Made by a program: the position numbers and the translations under genes. From the NCBI RefSeq assembly GCF_042665195.1, contig NZ_JBHTBW010000020.1, forward strand, positions 1-64,000: a stretch of 64,000 bases of DNA, written 5' to 3'. Each line of letters begins with the position of its first letter. The first letter of the stretch is position 1. Shown in pieces: positions 27,102-36,179 of this stretch. This DNA is from Laceyella putida (lineage in GTDB: Bacteria; Bacillota; Bacilli; Thermoactinomycetales; Thermoactinomycetaceae). The notes beneath the pieces were generated by a model. That model was not told the origin of the DNA. It made no database searches and saw nothing but the letters and a program-made list of their open reading frames with translations.

Positions 27102-27233
27102 AGGGCGTGTCTGATAAATAGGTCGGCGGCTCCAAAACCGTTTTCCCATGCGCTTCACTTGTCCATCGGCGCTCATCGGGAAAAGGTTTTTCCGCCTTCT
27201 CCCAATGGTCAACTTGTTTTGCCAGACGCCCTA
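27102..27233 (-). mobile_element. MITE-like element, copy 3 (complete, inverted)
   Basis: 132 bp with ends AGGGCGTGTCTGATAAAT (plus-strand left) and GCCAGACGCCCTAG (right), interior matching copies 1 and 5 in inverse orientation. It lies between the maoC-type gene and the SDR gene of the fatty-acid operon; the terminal CTAG supplies the TAG stop of the maoC-type gene. Confidence 0.85.
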
Positions 27234-27647
27234 GTAGTACGTCAAAACGGCCTCACCAGAAGTTAAGACTTGCCCCGGTTCCTTTTCGACAGATACATCC
27301 AAGCTGACGGTGCGTTTTACTTGGTCCTTGTTTGTAACCTTCAAACGGCACGTCAGAACGTCCCCCGGGCGTACCATTCCCGCAAAGCGCACTTTCAAAC
27401 GGCTGACGAATCCATACGTTCCAACCAATTGTCCAACATGTTGGGCCATGAATCCCATACTGAGCATGCCGTGTGCAATGACCCCTGGCAAACCAACTTT
27501 GCGTGCTGTTTCATCATCGGTGTGGATGAGATTGAAATCCCCCGAAGCACCGGCGTACTTCACCAATTGCACTTTTTCAATAGCAGGCTTTACGAGCGGT
27601 TCGATCTCCTGCCCCACTTCGATGCTTTCCCAATCCATGCTTTGCAA
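27231..27647 (-). CDS. MaoC-like (R)-hydratase
   Basis: 138-aa hotdog-fold hydratase. YAGASGDFNLIHTDDETARKV contains the Asp/His hydratase motif (D-x5-H) and the following VIAHGMLSMGFM is the second family block. It hydrates trans-2-enoyl thioesters to (R)-3-hydroxyacyl forms, and pairs with the N-domain MaoC protein encoded 14 bp upstream, as in two-subunit MaoC dehydratases. TTG 27647 is the best start (GGAGGG 6 nt upstream); ATG 27638 is the alternative. The stop codon TAG is formed by the end of a MITE, so the original C-terminus may have been slightly different. Confidence 0.82.
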   Translation of the reverse strand: MQSMDWESIEVGQEIEPLVKPAIEKVQLVKYAGASGDFNLIHTDDETARKVGLPGVIAHGMLSMGFMAQHVGQLVGTYGFVSRLKVRFAGMVRPGDVLTCRLKVTNKDQVKRTVSLDVSVEKEPGQVLTSGEAVLTYY

Positions 27648-27661
27648 TGGTCTCCCTCCAT

Positions 27662-28087
27662 TCAGCGAAGAATCGCTGTACTTTTCCCACAAAACACCAA
27701 CTTGCCATCCAAATCCTCACCGCGGATTTCAGTGACAAGAAACGTCATCGTTCCAAGTTTCCCTTGCCGCTCATATACGTCGACAACTCTGTTCACGCAG
27801 CGCAAGATGTCACCTGCCACAATCGGCCGTTCATAACTGTATTCTTGCTCTCCATGCAAAACCCGGCTCAGTTCAAACTTCACATTGGGTATGGGAACAC
27901 GAAATGTGGTCGGAAACGTGGGCGGAGCCACTAGGCTTGCATACCCGTGTTCCTTTGCGAACGCTTCGTCCGTATAAAGCGGATTATCGTCACCAATGGC
28001 GTGAGCAAAAGCCCGAATGGCGCCTTTTTCCACCTCAAATACTTTTACTTCAGATGTGCTGCCAATGACACTCCGATCAATGATCAT
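27662..28087 (-). CDS. MaoC-family dehydratase, N-terminal-domain type
   Basis: 141-aa hotdog protein of the FAS1/MaoC N-terminal type (IRAFAHAIGDDNPLYTDE, then LVAPPTFPTTF). Proteins of this type usually form a heterodimer with a MaoC protein carrying the catalytic Asp/His, which is the next gene. The start ATG 28087 follows GGTGGAGGG. It lies within the fatty-acid operon, between an SDR and the second MaoC gene, and probably acts on 2-enoyl- or 3-hydroxyacyl-CoA. Confidence 0.8.
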   Translation of the reverse strand: MIIDRSVIGSTSEVKVFEVEKGAIRAFAHAIGDDNPLYTDEAFAKEHGYASLVAPPTFPTTFRVPIPNVKFELSRVLHGEQEYSYERPIVAGDILRCVNRVVDVYERQGKLGTMTFLVTEIRGEDLDGKLVFCGKSTAILR

Positions 28088-28112
28088 CAATCCCTCCACC
28101 TTTCAATAACCT

Positions 28113-28877
28113 TTAAAGGGTACTTCCGCCTTCAACCGCAAGAATATGGCCTGTTACAAAATCGCTTGCCTGGGAAGCAAGGAATAGAGCGGCTCCTTTC
28201 AATAAGTAATCATTTCCTACTCTACCCAATGGAATATTGGCTACGATTTTGTCATACTGGGCGGCCAAAACCTCTTTGGTCATTTGACTCGGAAACATTC
28301 CAGGTGCGATCGCATTCACGTAAATGCCGTGTTTGGCCCAATTTCTAGCTAACTCTTTGGTGAAATGAATGACGGCTGCTTTACTCGTGCTATAGCCAAT
28401 GGCATTCAAGCTTTCCGAAGTTTTTAACCCGGCTGCGGATGCGATGTTTATTATTTTCCCGCACTTTCTCTCTATCATTAATTTTCCGACGGCTTTTGAC
28501 ATGAGAAATGTACCTGTGACATTGACGTTCATGACCTTGTTCCACGCTTCCAGCGGCATCTCTTCAATCGGTGCTCCCCAAGTCGCTCCGCTGTTATTTA
28601 CGAGAATATCAATTTTCCCGCAATCTTTTAAAACACTGTCAACCGTTCGGTTGATTTCTTCCTGGTTCGTAACATCACAGCGATAAGCCAGCGCCTGAAT
28701 GCCGCTTTCGCGCAGGACCGATACCGTTTCTTCGCAGTTTTCAAGTTTTCTTGAGCATATGGCCACTTTGCAACCCGCTTCGCCAAAAGCTTCGGCGATT
28801 TGTTTTCCCAAACCGCGCCCTCCGCCAGTGATTAAAGCGACCTTGCCGGTCAAATCGAACAAATCTTGAACTCTCAT
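28113..28877 (-). CDS. SDR family oxidoreductase
   Basis: 254 aa, start ATG 28877 with GGGAGGG upstream. TGGGRGLGKQIAEAF is the dinucleotide-binding motif, NNSG replaces the usual NNAG, the catalytic Ser is in NIASAAG and YSTSKAAV supplies Tyr/Lys. The C-terminal GHILAVEGGSTL is common to many bacterial SDRs. Within a beta-oxidation operon it probably oxidises or reduces a 3-hydroxyacyl-CoA or related alcohol; the substrate is not known. It lies about 100 bp downstream of the thiolase gene. Confidence 0.85.
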   Translation of the reverse strand: MRVQDLFDLTGKVALITGGGRGLGKQIAEAFGEAGCKVAICSRKLENCEETVSVLRESGIQALAYRCDVTNQEEINRTVDSVLKDCGKIDILVNNSGATWGAPIEEMPLEAWNKVMNVNVTGTFLMSKAVGKLMIERKCGKIINIASAAGLKTSESLNAIGYSTSKAAVIHFTKELARNWAKHGIYVNAIAPGMFPSQMTKEVLAAQYDKIVANIPLGRVGNDYLLKGAALFLASQASDFVTGHILAVEGGSTL

Positions 28878-28977
28878 ATCCTTCCCTCCCATATGATGTT
28901 CGATGCCATTGATGATCCAACACCCATATAGATGGTCGTTCAGGTTTGTTTGGATGATATCCATCTTGATTTGTCCC

Positions 28978-30141
28978 TTATCGTTCCAAAATGAGGGCAA
29001 TGCCTTGGCCGCCGCCGATACAAGCGGTAACTAACCCTCGTTTTACATTCCGCCTTCTCATTTCATAAGCCAATTTCATCACCAGCACACCACCCGTAGC
29101 CGCAATCGGATGTCCATGGGCAATCGCCCCACCGTTCACGTTGACTTTCTCCCAATCGAAATGGAGTTCCCGGTCGCAAGCCAGCACCTGGGCCGCAAAT
29201 GCTTCATTGATTTCAATCAGATCCATATCCTCCAGGCTCAATCCCATTTCTGCCAACACTTTCCGAGTTGCGGGCACCGGGCCGATCCCCATGATATTCG
29301 GATCCACTCCGGCAACCGCCCAATGCTTTATCTTCGCCAAGGGCTCCAACCCTCTCCGTTCAGCCTCTTGGCTGGACATGATCACCAGAGCGGAAGCTCC
29401 GTCATTCACACCCGATGAGTTTCCAGCCGTAACCGAGCCATCCCCCTTAAACACAGACGGCAATTTGGACAGCGCTTCCATCGTGGTATCCGGTCTGGGA
29501 TGTTCATCCGTGTCGAATAAGAGCGTATTCCCTTTCTTATCCTTGAGCGGAACCGGAACAATCTCCTCCTTAAACCATCCCATCCCCACGGCCTTTTTCA
29601 TGTTTTGCTGACTGCGCAGAGCGAAAGCATCCTGCTCTTCCCTGCTGATTTCGTAACGTTCCGCAAGATTTTCGGCGGTGATCCCCATCGGTGGATCGCC
29701 GATGTGATCGGGCGACAACTGACGGCGGACAAACTTCGGGGGCGTCCGGTCAAAAGCTTGACTAGGGGGTTCCAACAGATATGGGGACCTCGTCATGCTT
29801 TCTGTTCCCCCCGCAACAAATATTTTTCCGCTTCCGGCTATAACAGCCTGGGCGGCCAGGGCAACGCTATTGATTCCCGATCCGCATTGGCGATCAATCG
29901 TCATTCCTGGGACGGATAGAGGAAGCCCGGCCTGGAGAAGTGATAACCGCCCCATGTTTCCTCCACCACCCAGACAGTTCCCAAAAATCACATCATCTAC
30001 TTCTCCGCCTGCCACTTGCGCTCGGTTAAGCGCCTCTTTGATCACTAACCCTCCATAAAGGGAAGGATGCAGATCCTTTAGCGCTCCCCTCATTTTGGCA
30101 ATCGGTGTCCTTACCGCGGAAACGATGACGGCTTCTACCAA
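28978..30141 (-). CDS. thiolase (acetyl-CoA acyltransferase)
   Basis: 387-aa thiolase catalysing thiolytic cleavage (or the reverse condensation) of 3-oxoacyl-CoA. The acyl-accepting Cys is in TIDRQCGSGINS (near residue 88), the His in NGGAIAHGHPIAATGG and the second Cys in CIGGGQGIA, all intact. The start TTG 30139-30141 has GGGAGGA 7 nt upstream. It lies in an operon with an acyl-CoA ligase (17 bp upstream) and SDR genes, so it most likely performs the last step of beta-oxidation. Confidence 0.92.
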   Translation of the reverse strand: MVEAVIVSAVRTPIAKMRGALKDLHPSLYGGLVIKEALNRAQVAGGEVDDVIFGNCLGGGGNMGRLSLLQAGLPLSVPGMTIDRQCGSGINSVALAAQAVIAGSGKIFVAGGTESMTRSPYLLEPPSQAFDRTPPKFVRRQLSPDHIGDPPMGITAENLAERYEISREEQDAFALRSQQNMKKAVGMGWFKEEIVPVPLKDKKGNTLLFDTDEHPRPDTTMEALSKLPSVFKGDGSVTAGNSSGVNDGASALVIMSSQEAERRGLEPLAKIKHWAVAGVDPNIMGIGPVPATRKVLAEMGLSLEDMDLIEINEAFAAQVLACDRELHFDWEKVNVNGGAIAHGHPIAATGGVLVMKLAYEMRRRNVKRGLVTACIGGGQGIALILER

Positions 30142-30157
30142 CTTTCATTCCTCCCCG

Positions 30158-31801
30158 CTATTCATTTTTTTGCTGATTGCCATGCTCGTCCTTTCTCAGT
30201 CCGTCTTTCGCCCTTACCCGTTCCTCTTCTATCAAACTCCGCCTCAATATCTTCCCTACCGTAGATTTCGGCAATTGCTCCCGAAATTCAATCGCCTTGG
30301 GAACCTTATATTTGGCCAACCGATCCGAGCACCATTGAATCAGCTCTTCTTCGGATACGGCAACCTGTTGTCTGCGAACAATGGCCGCTTTCACCGTCTC
30401 ACCCCGATATGGATCCGGCACGCCATACACACAGACCTCCGCCACAGCCGGATGCTGATAAAGCACTTCTTCCACTTCAGTTGGATAGATATTATATCCA
30501 CTGGCGATAATCATGTCCTTCTTCCGACCGACGATGTAGAAATACCCATCTTCATCCATTGTGGCGATGTCACCGGTATACAGCCATCCGTCGCGTACGC
30601 ACAGGGCGGTTTCCTCCGGTTTCTTCCAATACCCTTTCATCACTTGCGGTCCCTTGATAATGAGTTCGCCAGCTTCTCCCGGAGGCATTTCCCTTGTTCC
30701 GGTCTCCAGATCGACGATCTTGCTGTCGGTATTCGGCACAGGGATCCCAATGCTCCCGGGCTTGCGAAGTCCGCGGACAGGGTTTCGATGCGTTACTGGT
30801 GAGGATTCCGATAATCCGAATCCTTCCAAGATTTTTGCCCCGGTCTTCCGTTCAAACTGCTTCATCACTTCCACCGGCATCGGTGCCGAACCGCTATTGC
30901 AGATTTTGATGGAATCAATCCCGCTATGCTCGGAATCTGGATGGTTCAGCAAAGCAATATACATTGTGGGAACGCCGGGAAAATGAGTCGGCCGGTGCTT
31001 CCGAATGATTTCAAGGATTTTGTCAACTTTGAACCCTGTTGCGCATATCACCGTTCCAGCCGCATAGATGGTGAGATTCATGGAACAGTTCATGCCGTAT
31101 ACATGGAAGAACGGGATCACGCTTAAAACTCTCTCACCGGGCCGTTCATAGGCTCCTCCGGAAAATGCAAAAGTTTGGATGATATTGCATACCAAGTTGA
31201 AATGGGTGAGCATCACTCCCTTGGAACGCCCTGTCGTTCCACCTGTATATTGAAGCACCGCGATATCCTCTTTAGGATCAATATTCGGCGCCGGAAGCCG
31301 GGTATCCCCATCCGCAATCAGATCACCAAAGGAATGGGCATCTCGTTCCGGTTGGCCATCCGTAAAAATAAACCGCAGCTTGTGATCAAAACGGATTCGC
31401 TCAAACTTTCCTTTTTGCGCCTGTTGGCAGATGAGCCAGCCTGCTTCCGAATCTTGAATGATGTGCTCCAACTCCGATGACTGGTACATGGGATTTACCT
31501 GCACAACGATTCCGCCCAGGCGTTGCACTCCATAATAGGCAATAATGTACTCCGCACAATTTGGCAGCATGATCCCCAACCGTTCGCCTTTGCGAAACCC
31601 GAGGCGGAAAAGGGCCGATGCGAACCGATCCACCGCCTTTTTCAGCTCTCTATAAGTAAACACCTTATCGCCATCGATGATGGCCTGATGAAAGGGATAA
31701 TCTTTTTCTGATTGTTTTAATAGGTCGTATAATGAAAGCAATGGAAGCTCTATTTCATGCGAAATCCCTTCCGGATAATATTTATGCCAAGGTCTGCTCA
31801 C
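30158..31801 (-). CDS. long-chain acyl-CoA synthetase (AMP-binding ligase)
   Basis: 547-aa member of the ANL superfamily. The P-loop is YTGGTTGRSKGVMLTH, the A5 motif GFGLSESSP, A7 YTGDIATMDEDGY, A8 GRKKDMIIASGYNIYP, and the C-terminal Lys is in KSTVGKILRR. It activates a fatty acid with ATP and CoA for beta-oxidation. The start is GTG 31799-31801, 14 bp after the acyl-CoA dehydrogenase gene, with GGAG a little far upstream. It shares high similarity with the ligase at 33377-34999. Confidence 0.93.
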   Translation of the reverse strand: MSRPWHKYYPEGISHEIELPLLSLYDLLKQSEKDYPFHQAIIDGDKVFTYRELKKAVDRFASALFRLGFRKGERLGIMLPNCAEYIIAYYGVQRLGGIVVQVNPMYQSSELEHIIQDSEAGWLICQQAQKGKFERIRFDHKLRFIFTDGQPERDAHSFGDLIADGDTRLPAPNIDPKEDIAVLQYTGGTTGRSKGVMLTHFNLVCNIIQTFAFSGGAYERPGERVLSVIPFFHVYGMNCSMNLTIYAAGTVICATGFKVDKILEIIRKHRPTHFPGVPTMYIALLNHPDSEHSGIDSIKICNSGSAPMPVEVMKQFERKTGAKILEGFGLSESSPVTHRNPVRGLRKPGSIGIPVPNTDSKIVDLETGTREMPPGEAGELIIKGPQVMKGYWKKPEETALCVRDGWLYTGDIATMDEDGYFYIVGRKKDMIIASGYNIYPTEVEEVLYQHPAVAEVCVYGVPDPYRGETVKAAIVRRQQVAVSEEELIQWCSDRLAKYKVPKAIEFREQLPKSTVGKILRRSLIEEERVRAKDGLRKDEHGNQQKNE

Positions 31802-31815
31802 CGCATTGCATCTCC

Positions 31816-32988
31816 TTATCCGTTTTTATCCAGCAATCGGGAAATGACAAGCCGCTGAATTTCCGCCGTTCCTTCCCAAATCTGATAAATCTTCGCATCG
31901 CGCAGCCACTTTTCCACTGGATATTCCTTGGTATATCCATATCCCCCCAAAATCTGAATCGCTTCCAGAGAGGCTTTGACGGCCACATCGCCCGCATACA
32001 GCTTGGCCATGCTTCCCTCTCCCAATCGGAAAGGAAGGTTATTTTTCACCATCCAAGCAGCACGCCAAATCAGAAGCCGCGCTGCGTCAATTTCCGTGGC
32101 CAGATCCGCCAGCTTGAAGCCGATCGCTTGCTGTTTGATGATCGGGATGCCGAATTGCTTCCGTTCTCTGGCGTACGCCAACGCATATTCATAAGAAGCC
32201 CTGGCGATTCCCAGAGCCGCGGCACCAACGGCCGGCCTGGTGGCTTCCAGCATCTTCAGAGCCGCCAACCCGGAGATATAGCCGGGAGATCCGGGTTCTC
32301 CGCCAAGCCGGTTTTCAAGGGGGATCCGGCAGTCCTCCAAAATGACCTGGGCCGTATGGGATGCGCGAACTCCCAGTTTTCGCTCTTTTTTCCCCATTTT
32401 CAATCCCGGATTGCCTTTTTCCACAACGAATGCGGCGATGCCATCCCAACCCTTGGACTTATCCGTCTGGGCAAAAATGACGTGAAGATCGGCAATCCCT
32501 CCATTGGTGATGAATTGCTTGGTGCCGTTCAGCACATATTCATTTCCATCCCGGACCGCGGTTGTCGCCATGGCCGCCACATCAGAACCCGCTCCCGGTT
32601 CCGTCAATCCCATGGCGCCCAGTTTCGGATCATCCATGTCACAAAACATCGGGATGTATTTCTTCTTCTGTTCCTCCGTGCCCGCGACCATGATCGCTGT
32701 AGCGGCCAGGCCGGTTCCATTGATGGCGACCGCAATCCCCGCACATCCCCAAGCCAGCTCTTCCGTAATCAACATGGTCGTAATCGGATCATTGATTCCG
32801 AGGCCGCCGTATTCTTCTGGATAACGATAAGCGGTAAGTCCCAATTTGGCAGCCTTCTTGATGATATCCCAAGGCATTTCTTCCGATTCATCATAAATGT
32901 GAGCCACTGGGCGGATTTCATTTTTGGCGAATTCATGGGCCAATTTTTGAAATTCGCGTTGTTCTTCTGTCAAGCGAAAATCGATCAT
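31816..32988 (-). CDS. acyl-CoA dehydrogenase
   Basis: 390-aa FAD-dependent enzyme that introduces the first double bond in beta-oxidation and passes electrons to ETF. Signature stretches: MGLTEPGAGSDVAAMAT, YVLNGTKQFITNGGIAD and the C-terminal QILGGYGYTKEYPVEKWLRD followed by IYQIWEGTAEIQ, whose Glu is the usual base of short/medium-chain enzymes. The start follows AAAGGAGAG. It is the first gene of a seven-gene operon preceded by a sigma-54 promoter at 33153-33168 with an upstream palindrome at 33280-33295. Confidence 0.93.
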   Translation of the reverse strand: MIDFRLTEEQREFQKLAHEFAKNEIRPVAHIYDESEEMPWDIIKKAAKLGLTAYRYPEEYGGLGINDPITTMLITEELAWGCAGIAVAINGTGLAATAIMVAGTEEQKKKYIPMFCDMDDPKLGAMGLTEPGAGSDVAAMATTAVRDGNEYVLNGTKQFITNGGIADLHVIFAQTDKSKGWDGIAAFVVEKGNPGLKMGKKERKLGVRASHTAQVILEDCRIPLENRLGGEPGSPGYISGLAALKMLEATRPAVGAAALGIARASYEYALAYARERKQFGIPIIKQQAIGFKLADLATEIDAARLLIWRAAWMVKNNLPFRLGEGSMAKLYAGDVAVKASLEAIQILGGYGYTKEYPVEKWLRDAKIYQIWEGTAEIQRLVISRLLDKNG

Positions 32989-33152
32989 CTTGTTGTCTCT
33001 CCTTTATCAGAGTTTCATTTTTGTTCGGTTTGTGTTGTCTATTGTTTAACATTCTTCTCGCGTGCGTTGAGAGATGACCCGCATTCACTAAAGCGCTTTC
33101 AACCACTTAAAATCCAGGCAGACCTCCTTTTCAGCTTCTTACCCTACTTATT

Positions 33153-33168
33153 TGCAATTTCCATACCA
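33153..33168 (-). promoter_or_regulatory. sigma-54 (-24/-12) promoter of the acyl-CoA dehydrogenase operon
   Basis: Minus-strand TTGGTATGGAAATTGCAA: the -24 GG and -12 GC are exactly 10 nt apart as required for sigma-54. It lies 165 bp upstream of the start codon. The match is slightly weaker than the other three (T instead of C after GG). Confidence 0.65.
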
Positions 33169-33279
33169 ACTGATAAACCTCCATGACTCTTCAGCCGCAA
33201 CCGGCATAAGAGTCACAAACTCCTCACAAAACAGAACTTTCGTTCAAAACCCCATGTATAGCAGGTATTGCATTGCGAT

Positions 33280-33295
33280 GATTCAAATATGAATC
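33280..33295. promoter_or_regulatory. candidate enhancer (UAS) palindrome
   Basis: GATTCA-AATA-TGAATC, a perfect 6-4-6 palindrome about 115-130 bp upstream of the sigma-54 promoter at 33153-33168. The same palindrome occurs upstream of the other sigma-54 promoters of this region. Confidence 0.65.
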
Positions 33296-33376
33296 GTTAG
33301 TCAGGCTAATATTGCTAAACTTCAGGTTGCTACAAATCATTTTTGCATCAACAATTCACTTTTAAATCTGTATCCA

Positions 33377-34999
33377 CTACGATTTCTGCTTATCCACATA
33401 TCCTTTTTTTCCGTACGCTTCCGCTACTTTTCTTCTTAACACTTTTCCGACTGTCGACTTTGGCAATTCATCCACGAACTCCACATATTGGGGGACCTTA
33501 TACGGGGCTAGCCGCTCCCCGCACCACTGCATCAGTTCCTGTGCAGTGGCCTGCCGATTCCGGCGCAGAACAACAGCAATTTTGACAACCTCTCCCCGAT
33601 AGGAGTCGGGTACCCCAAACGCACAGACCTCCTTGATTGCCGAATGCTGATATAGCACTTCTTCCACTTCATTCGGATAAATATTGAAACCACCGGATAT
33701 GATCATTTCCTTCTTCCGACCCACGATGGTAAAGTAGCCTTCTTCATCCATCATGGCGATATCGCCTGTGTACAACCATCCATCGCGCAAAACGAGACGG
33801 GTTTCCTCCGGATTATTCCAATACCCCTTCATGACTTGCGGTCCTTTCACAATCAGTTCCCCCGGGACGCCAGGAGGCTGTTCGATCGTACCCATATCCA
33901 GATCGACCACTTTGCTATCCGTTCCGGGAATGGGTATCCCGATACTTCCAATTTTCCGTTTTCCGCAAATCGGGTTCCGATGAGTGGAAGGGGAGGCCTC
34001 CGATAGTCCATATCCTTCAATGATGAACGCACCTGTTTTTTGTTCCAATTCTTCCATTACCTCCACTGGCATGGGGGCGGAACCGCTACTGCAAACTTTG
34101 ATCGAGTTCAATCCAATTTCCTGGGCGAGTGGATGATGAAGCAGCGCGATATACATCGTCGGCACTCCCGGAAAGAATGTGGGGCGATGCTTTTGGATCA
34201 GTTCCATGACATGGTCCGGATCAAATTTTTTCACACAGATGATGGTTGCCGCAGTAAATATTGAGAAATTCATGCAATTGTTCATTCCATAAACATGGAA
34301 GAACGGTGAAATGCCCAGCAACTTTTCTCCTGGACGTTTTAACACACCTCTGTAAATACTGAAATTCTGATACAGATTGGAAATGAGATTGTAATGAGTC
34401 AGCATGACGCCTTTCGATCTTCCAGTGGTTCCTCCCGTATACTGCAATACGGCAATGTCTTCCCTCGGATTTATGTCAAGGTCAGGCAACGGATGCCCCT
34501 GATCAGCCAGCATTTCCATAAAAGAACATTCCACGGACTCGCTTTGCTTCGGATAGATGAAGATCTTAGCTATATCTTGCACAAACGAGATTCCGCTTAA
34601 CTTGTCCTTGATCTCATGATGGCCAATGATTCCCCATGCCATGGAGTCATCAAGGATCCCCTCCAATTCTTGCTGCTGATACATCGGGTTGACTTGAACG
34701 ACCACACCACCGAGACGTTGGATCGCATAGTAAGAAACAACGTACTCCCAACCATTGGGCAGCATGATCGCCATCCGCTGTCCCTTTTGAAATCCCATCC
34801 GCAATAGATTGGCTGCCAAATTTTCGCTCCATTCCTTTACCTGCCGGAATGTGATCATCTGATCGCCATCTATAATGGCTGTATTCTCCGGATAGTCATT
34901 CGCCGATCTCACCAGTAATTGATGGAGAGAGATGGAAGGAAACTCAATCTCTTTGGGAACTCCGGGGGGATAAAAGCGGACCCATGGCCTTTCTTCCAT
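33377..34999 (-). CDS. long-chain acyl-CoA synthetase, second copy
   Basis: 540 aa from ATG 34999 (AAGGAGGATAGGT upstream). All ANL motifs are present: YTGGTTGRSKGVMLTH, GYGLSEASPSTHRNP, YTGDIAMMDEEGYF, GRKKEMIISGGFNIYP and the KSTVGKVLRR Lys motif. It is a paralogue of the ligase at 30158-31801 and is transcribed separately from a sigma-54 promoter only 44 bp upstream. The 51-codon upstream extension overlaps the promoter and enhancer-like sites and is not coding. Specificity for chain length is not readable. Confidence 0.93.
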   Translation of the reverse strand: MEERPWVRFYPPGVPKEIEFPSISLHQLLVRSANDYPENTAIIDGDQMITFRQVKEWSENLAANLLRMGFQKGQRMAIMLPNGWEYVVSYYAIQRLGGVVVQVNPMYQQQELEGILDDSMAWGIIGHHEIKDKLSGISFVQDIAKIFIYPKQSESVECSFMEMLADQGHPLPDLDINPREDIAVLQYTGGTTGRSKGVMLTHYNLISNLYQNFSIYRGVLKRPGEKLLGISPFFHVYGMNNCMNFSIFTAATIICVKKFDPDHVMELIQKHRPTFFPGVPTMYIALLHHPLAQEIGLNSIKVCSSGSAPMPVEVMEELEQKTGAFIIEGYGLSEASPSTHRNPICGKRKIGSIGIPIPGTDSKVVDLDMGTIEQPPGVPGELIVKGPQVMKGYWNNPEETRLVLRDGWLYTGDIAMMDEEGYFTIVGRKKEMIISGGFNIYPNEVEEVLYQHSAIKEVCAFGVPDSYRGEVVKIAVVLRRNRQATAQELMQWCGERLAPYKVPQYVEFVDELPKSTVGKVLRRKVAEAYGKKGYVDKQKS

Positions 35000-35042
35000 A
35001 CCTATCCTCCTTCCACGTAGGTTGCCTTTAACATAGTAAATA

Positions 35043-35058
35043 TGCAAATTCAATGCCA
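35043..35058 (-). promoter_or_regulatory. sigma-54 promoter of the second acyl-CoA ligase gene
   Basis: Minus-strand TTGGCATTGAATTTGCAT, with GG and GC 10 nt apart; close match to TGGCAC-N5-TTGCW. It lies 44 bp upstream of the ligase start. Confidence 0.8.
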
Positions 35059-35098
35059 ACGCGTCCATGTCACGAACTTGGTTCATTTCTTTTTGCAT

Positions 35099-35147
35099 GA
35101 TACGAAACGGAATCAATTTTCGGTAAAATGCCATTCTTTTTTGAATC
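35099..35147. promoter_or_regulatory. two candidate UAS palindromes
   Basis: 35099-35114 GATACG-AAAC-GGAATC and 35132-35147 CATTCT-TTTT-TGAATC: imperfect versions of GATTCA-N4-TGAATC, 33 bp apart (about three helical turns), upstream of the sigma-54 promoter at 35043-35058. Confidence 0.5.
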
Positions 35148-35193
35148 ATCAATACAGGTTTGTATCAACAAAACAAACAATGTAACCACTCGC

Positions 35194-35256
35194 AAAAAAA
35201 CAGGCGAAATAGGGAGCCTAACACCGATGGCGCATCAACTTCCCACTTCACCTGTT
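35194..35256 (-). terminator. terminator of the thiolase/ACAD/thioesterase/hydratase operon
   Basis: AACAGGTGAA/TTCGCCTGTT outer stem on the minus strand, followed by TTTTTTT, 100 bp after the enoyl-CoA hydratase stop. Confidence 0.6.
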
Positions 35257-35353
35257 ATTGGACCTTACCATTAGAGAGGCAAGAGTTCGAGATTTTCATT
35301 GGACAGATGCCGGACGCATTGCAAAAAGATGGATCATAGTATATCTTCCTGAT

Positions 35354-36130
35354 CTATCTCCCTTTAAACTCCGGTGATCTTTTATCCAAAAAAGCTTGGG
35401 TTCCTTCGTTTTTATCCTCAGATCCGAACAATACGGCTTGCGCCAACTTTTCGATCACAAGTGCTGTATCCATATCCATATCAAATCCACGATTTACACT
35501 GAGTTTGGCTAACCGCACCGCCAGGGGGCCTTTAGATAAGATTTTTTCGGCATGCTCCTTCACCGCATCCCATAGCGCGGCCATCGGGACGACTTTCGAT
35601 ACCAGACCGATCTCTTCCGCTTTATGGGCGGAAATCATTTCGCCGCTCAAAATCATATACAATGCTCTTCCTTTTCCAATGATTCGTGAGAGACGCTGGG
35701 TTCCGCCAGCCCCGGGAATAATCGACAAATTTAATTCCGGCAATCCCAACTTGGCATGGTCGGCTGCAATTCGGATATCACAAGCCATCGCTAGCTCACA
35801 TCCGCCACCAAGTGCGAAGCCATTGATAGCGGCAATCGTGGCTTTGCTGGAATTTTCAATCATCCGATAAGTTCCGGACATCCCAGGAACAAGGGCGTCC
35901 AATGCCTGTTTTTCCCGTAGCTGGCGTATATCCGCACCAGCTGCGAAGGACTTCTCTCCCTCTCCAGTGAACACAATCACTCCTACTTCTTCATCACGTT
36001 CGTGAATTTCCAATGCCCGCTCGATTTCCCTCAATGTTTTTGCATCCAATGCATTTCGTACTTCAGGTCGATTGATTTTGATGACACCCATGGCGCCGTT
36101 TTTTTCCACCAAGATATTTTCAAAGCTCAT
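35354..36130 (-). CDS. enoyl-CoA hydratase (crotonase family)
   Basis: 258-aa crotonase. The oxyanion-hole segments are KSFAAGADIRQL and NGFALGGGCELAMACD, and one catalytic Glu is in ELNLSIIPGAGGTQRL; the C-terminal EGTQAFLDKRSPEFKGR is typical. It hydrates 2-enoyl-CoA to (S)-3-hydroxyacyl-CoA in beta-oxidation. The ATG at 36130 is chosen (GGGGG 8 nt upstream); two earlier in-frame starts lack ribosome sites. It ends the operon that begins with the thiolase at 39078. Confidence 0.92.
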   Translation of the reverse strand: MSFENILVEKNGAMGVIKINRPEVRNALDAKTLREIERALEIHERDEEVGVIVFTGEGEKSFAAGADIRQLREKQALDALVPGMSGTYRMIENSSKATIAAINGFALGGGCELAMACDIRIAADHAKLGLPELNLSIIPGAGGTQRLSRIIGKGRALYMILSGEMISAHKAEEIGLVSKVVPMAALWDAVKEHAEKILSKGPLAVRLAKLSVNRGFDMDMDTALVIEKLAQAVLFGSEDKNEGTQAFLDKRSPEFKGR

Positions 36131-36179
36131 TTCCTTAGCCCCCATCACCATTTAATCCGCGATTGGAAGATATCACAAC

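Noticed and set aside
26983..27135. 51-codon N-terminal extension of the SDR gene at 26221
   Set aside because: It reads into the MITE; ATG 26982 has an ideal ribosome site and gives the normal family length.
31732..33186. 484-codon plus-strand ORF opposite the acyl-CoA dehydrogenase
   Set aside because: Antisense to two intact enzyme genes; no ribosome site, no family pattern.
35000..35152. 51-codon N-terminal extension of the second acyl-CoA ligase
   Set aside because: It overlaps the sigma-54 promoter and UAS-like sites; ATG 34999 has AAGGAGG and the normal N-terminus.
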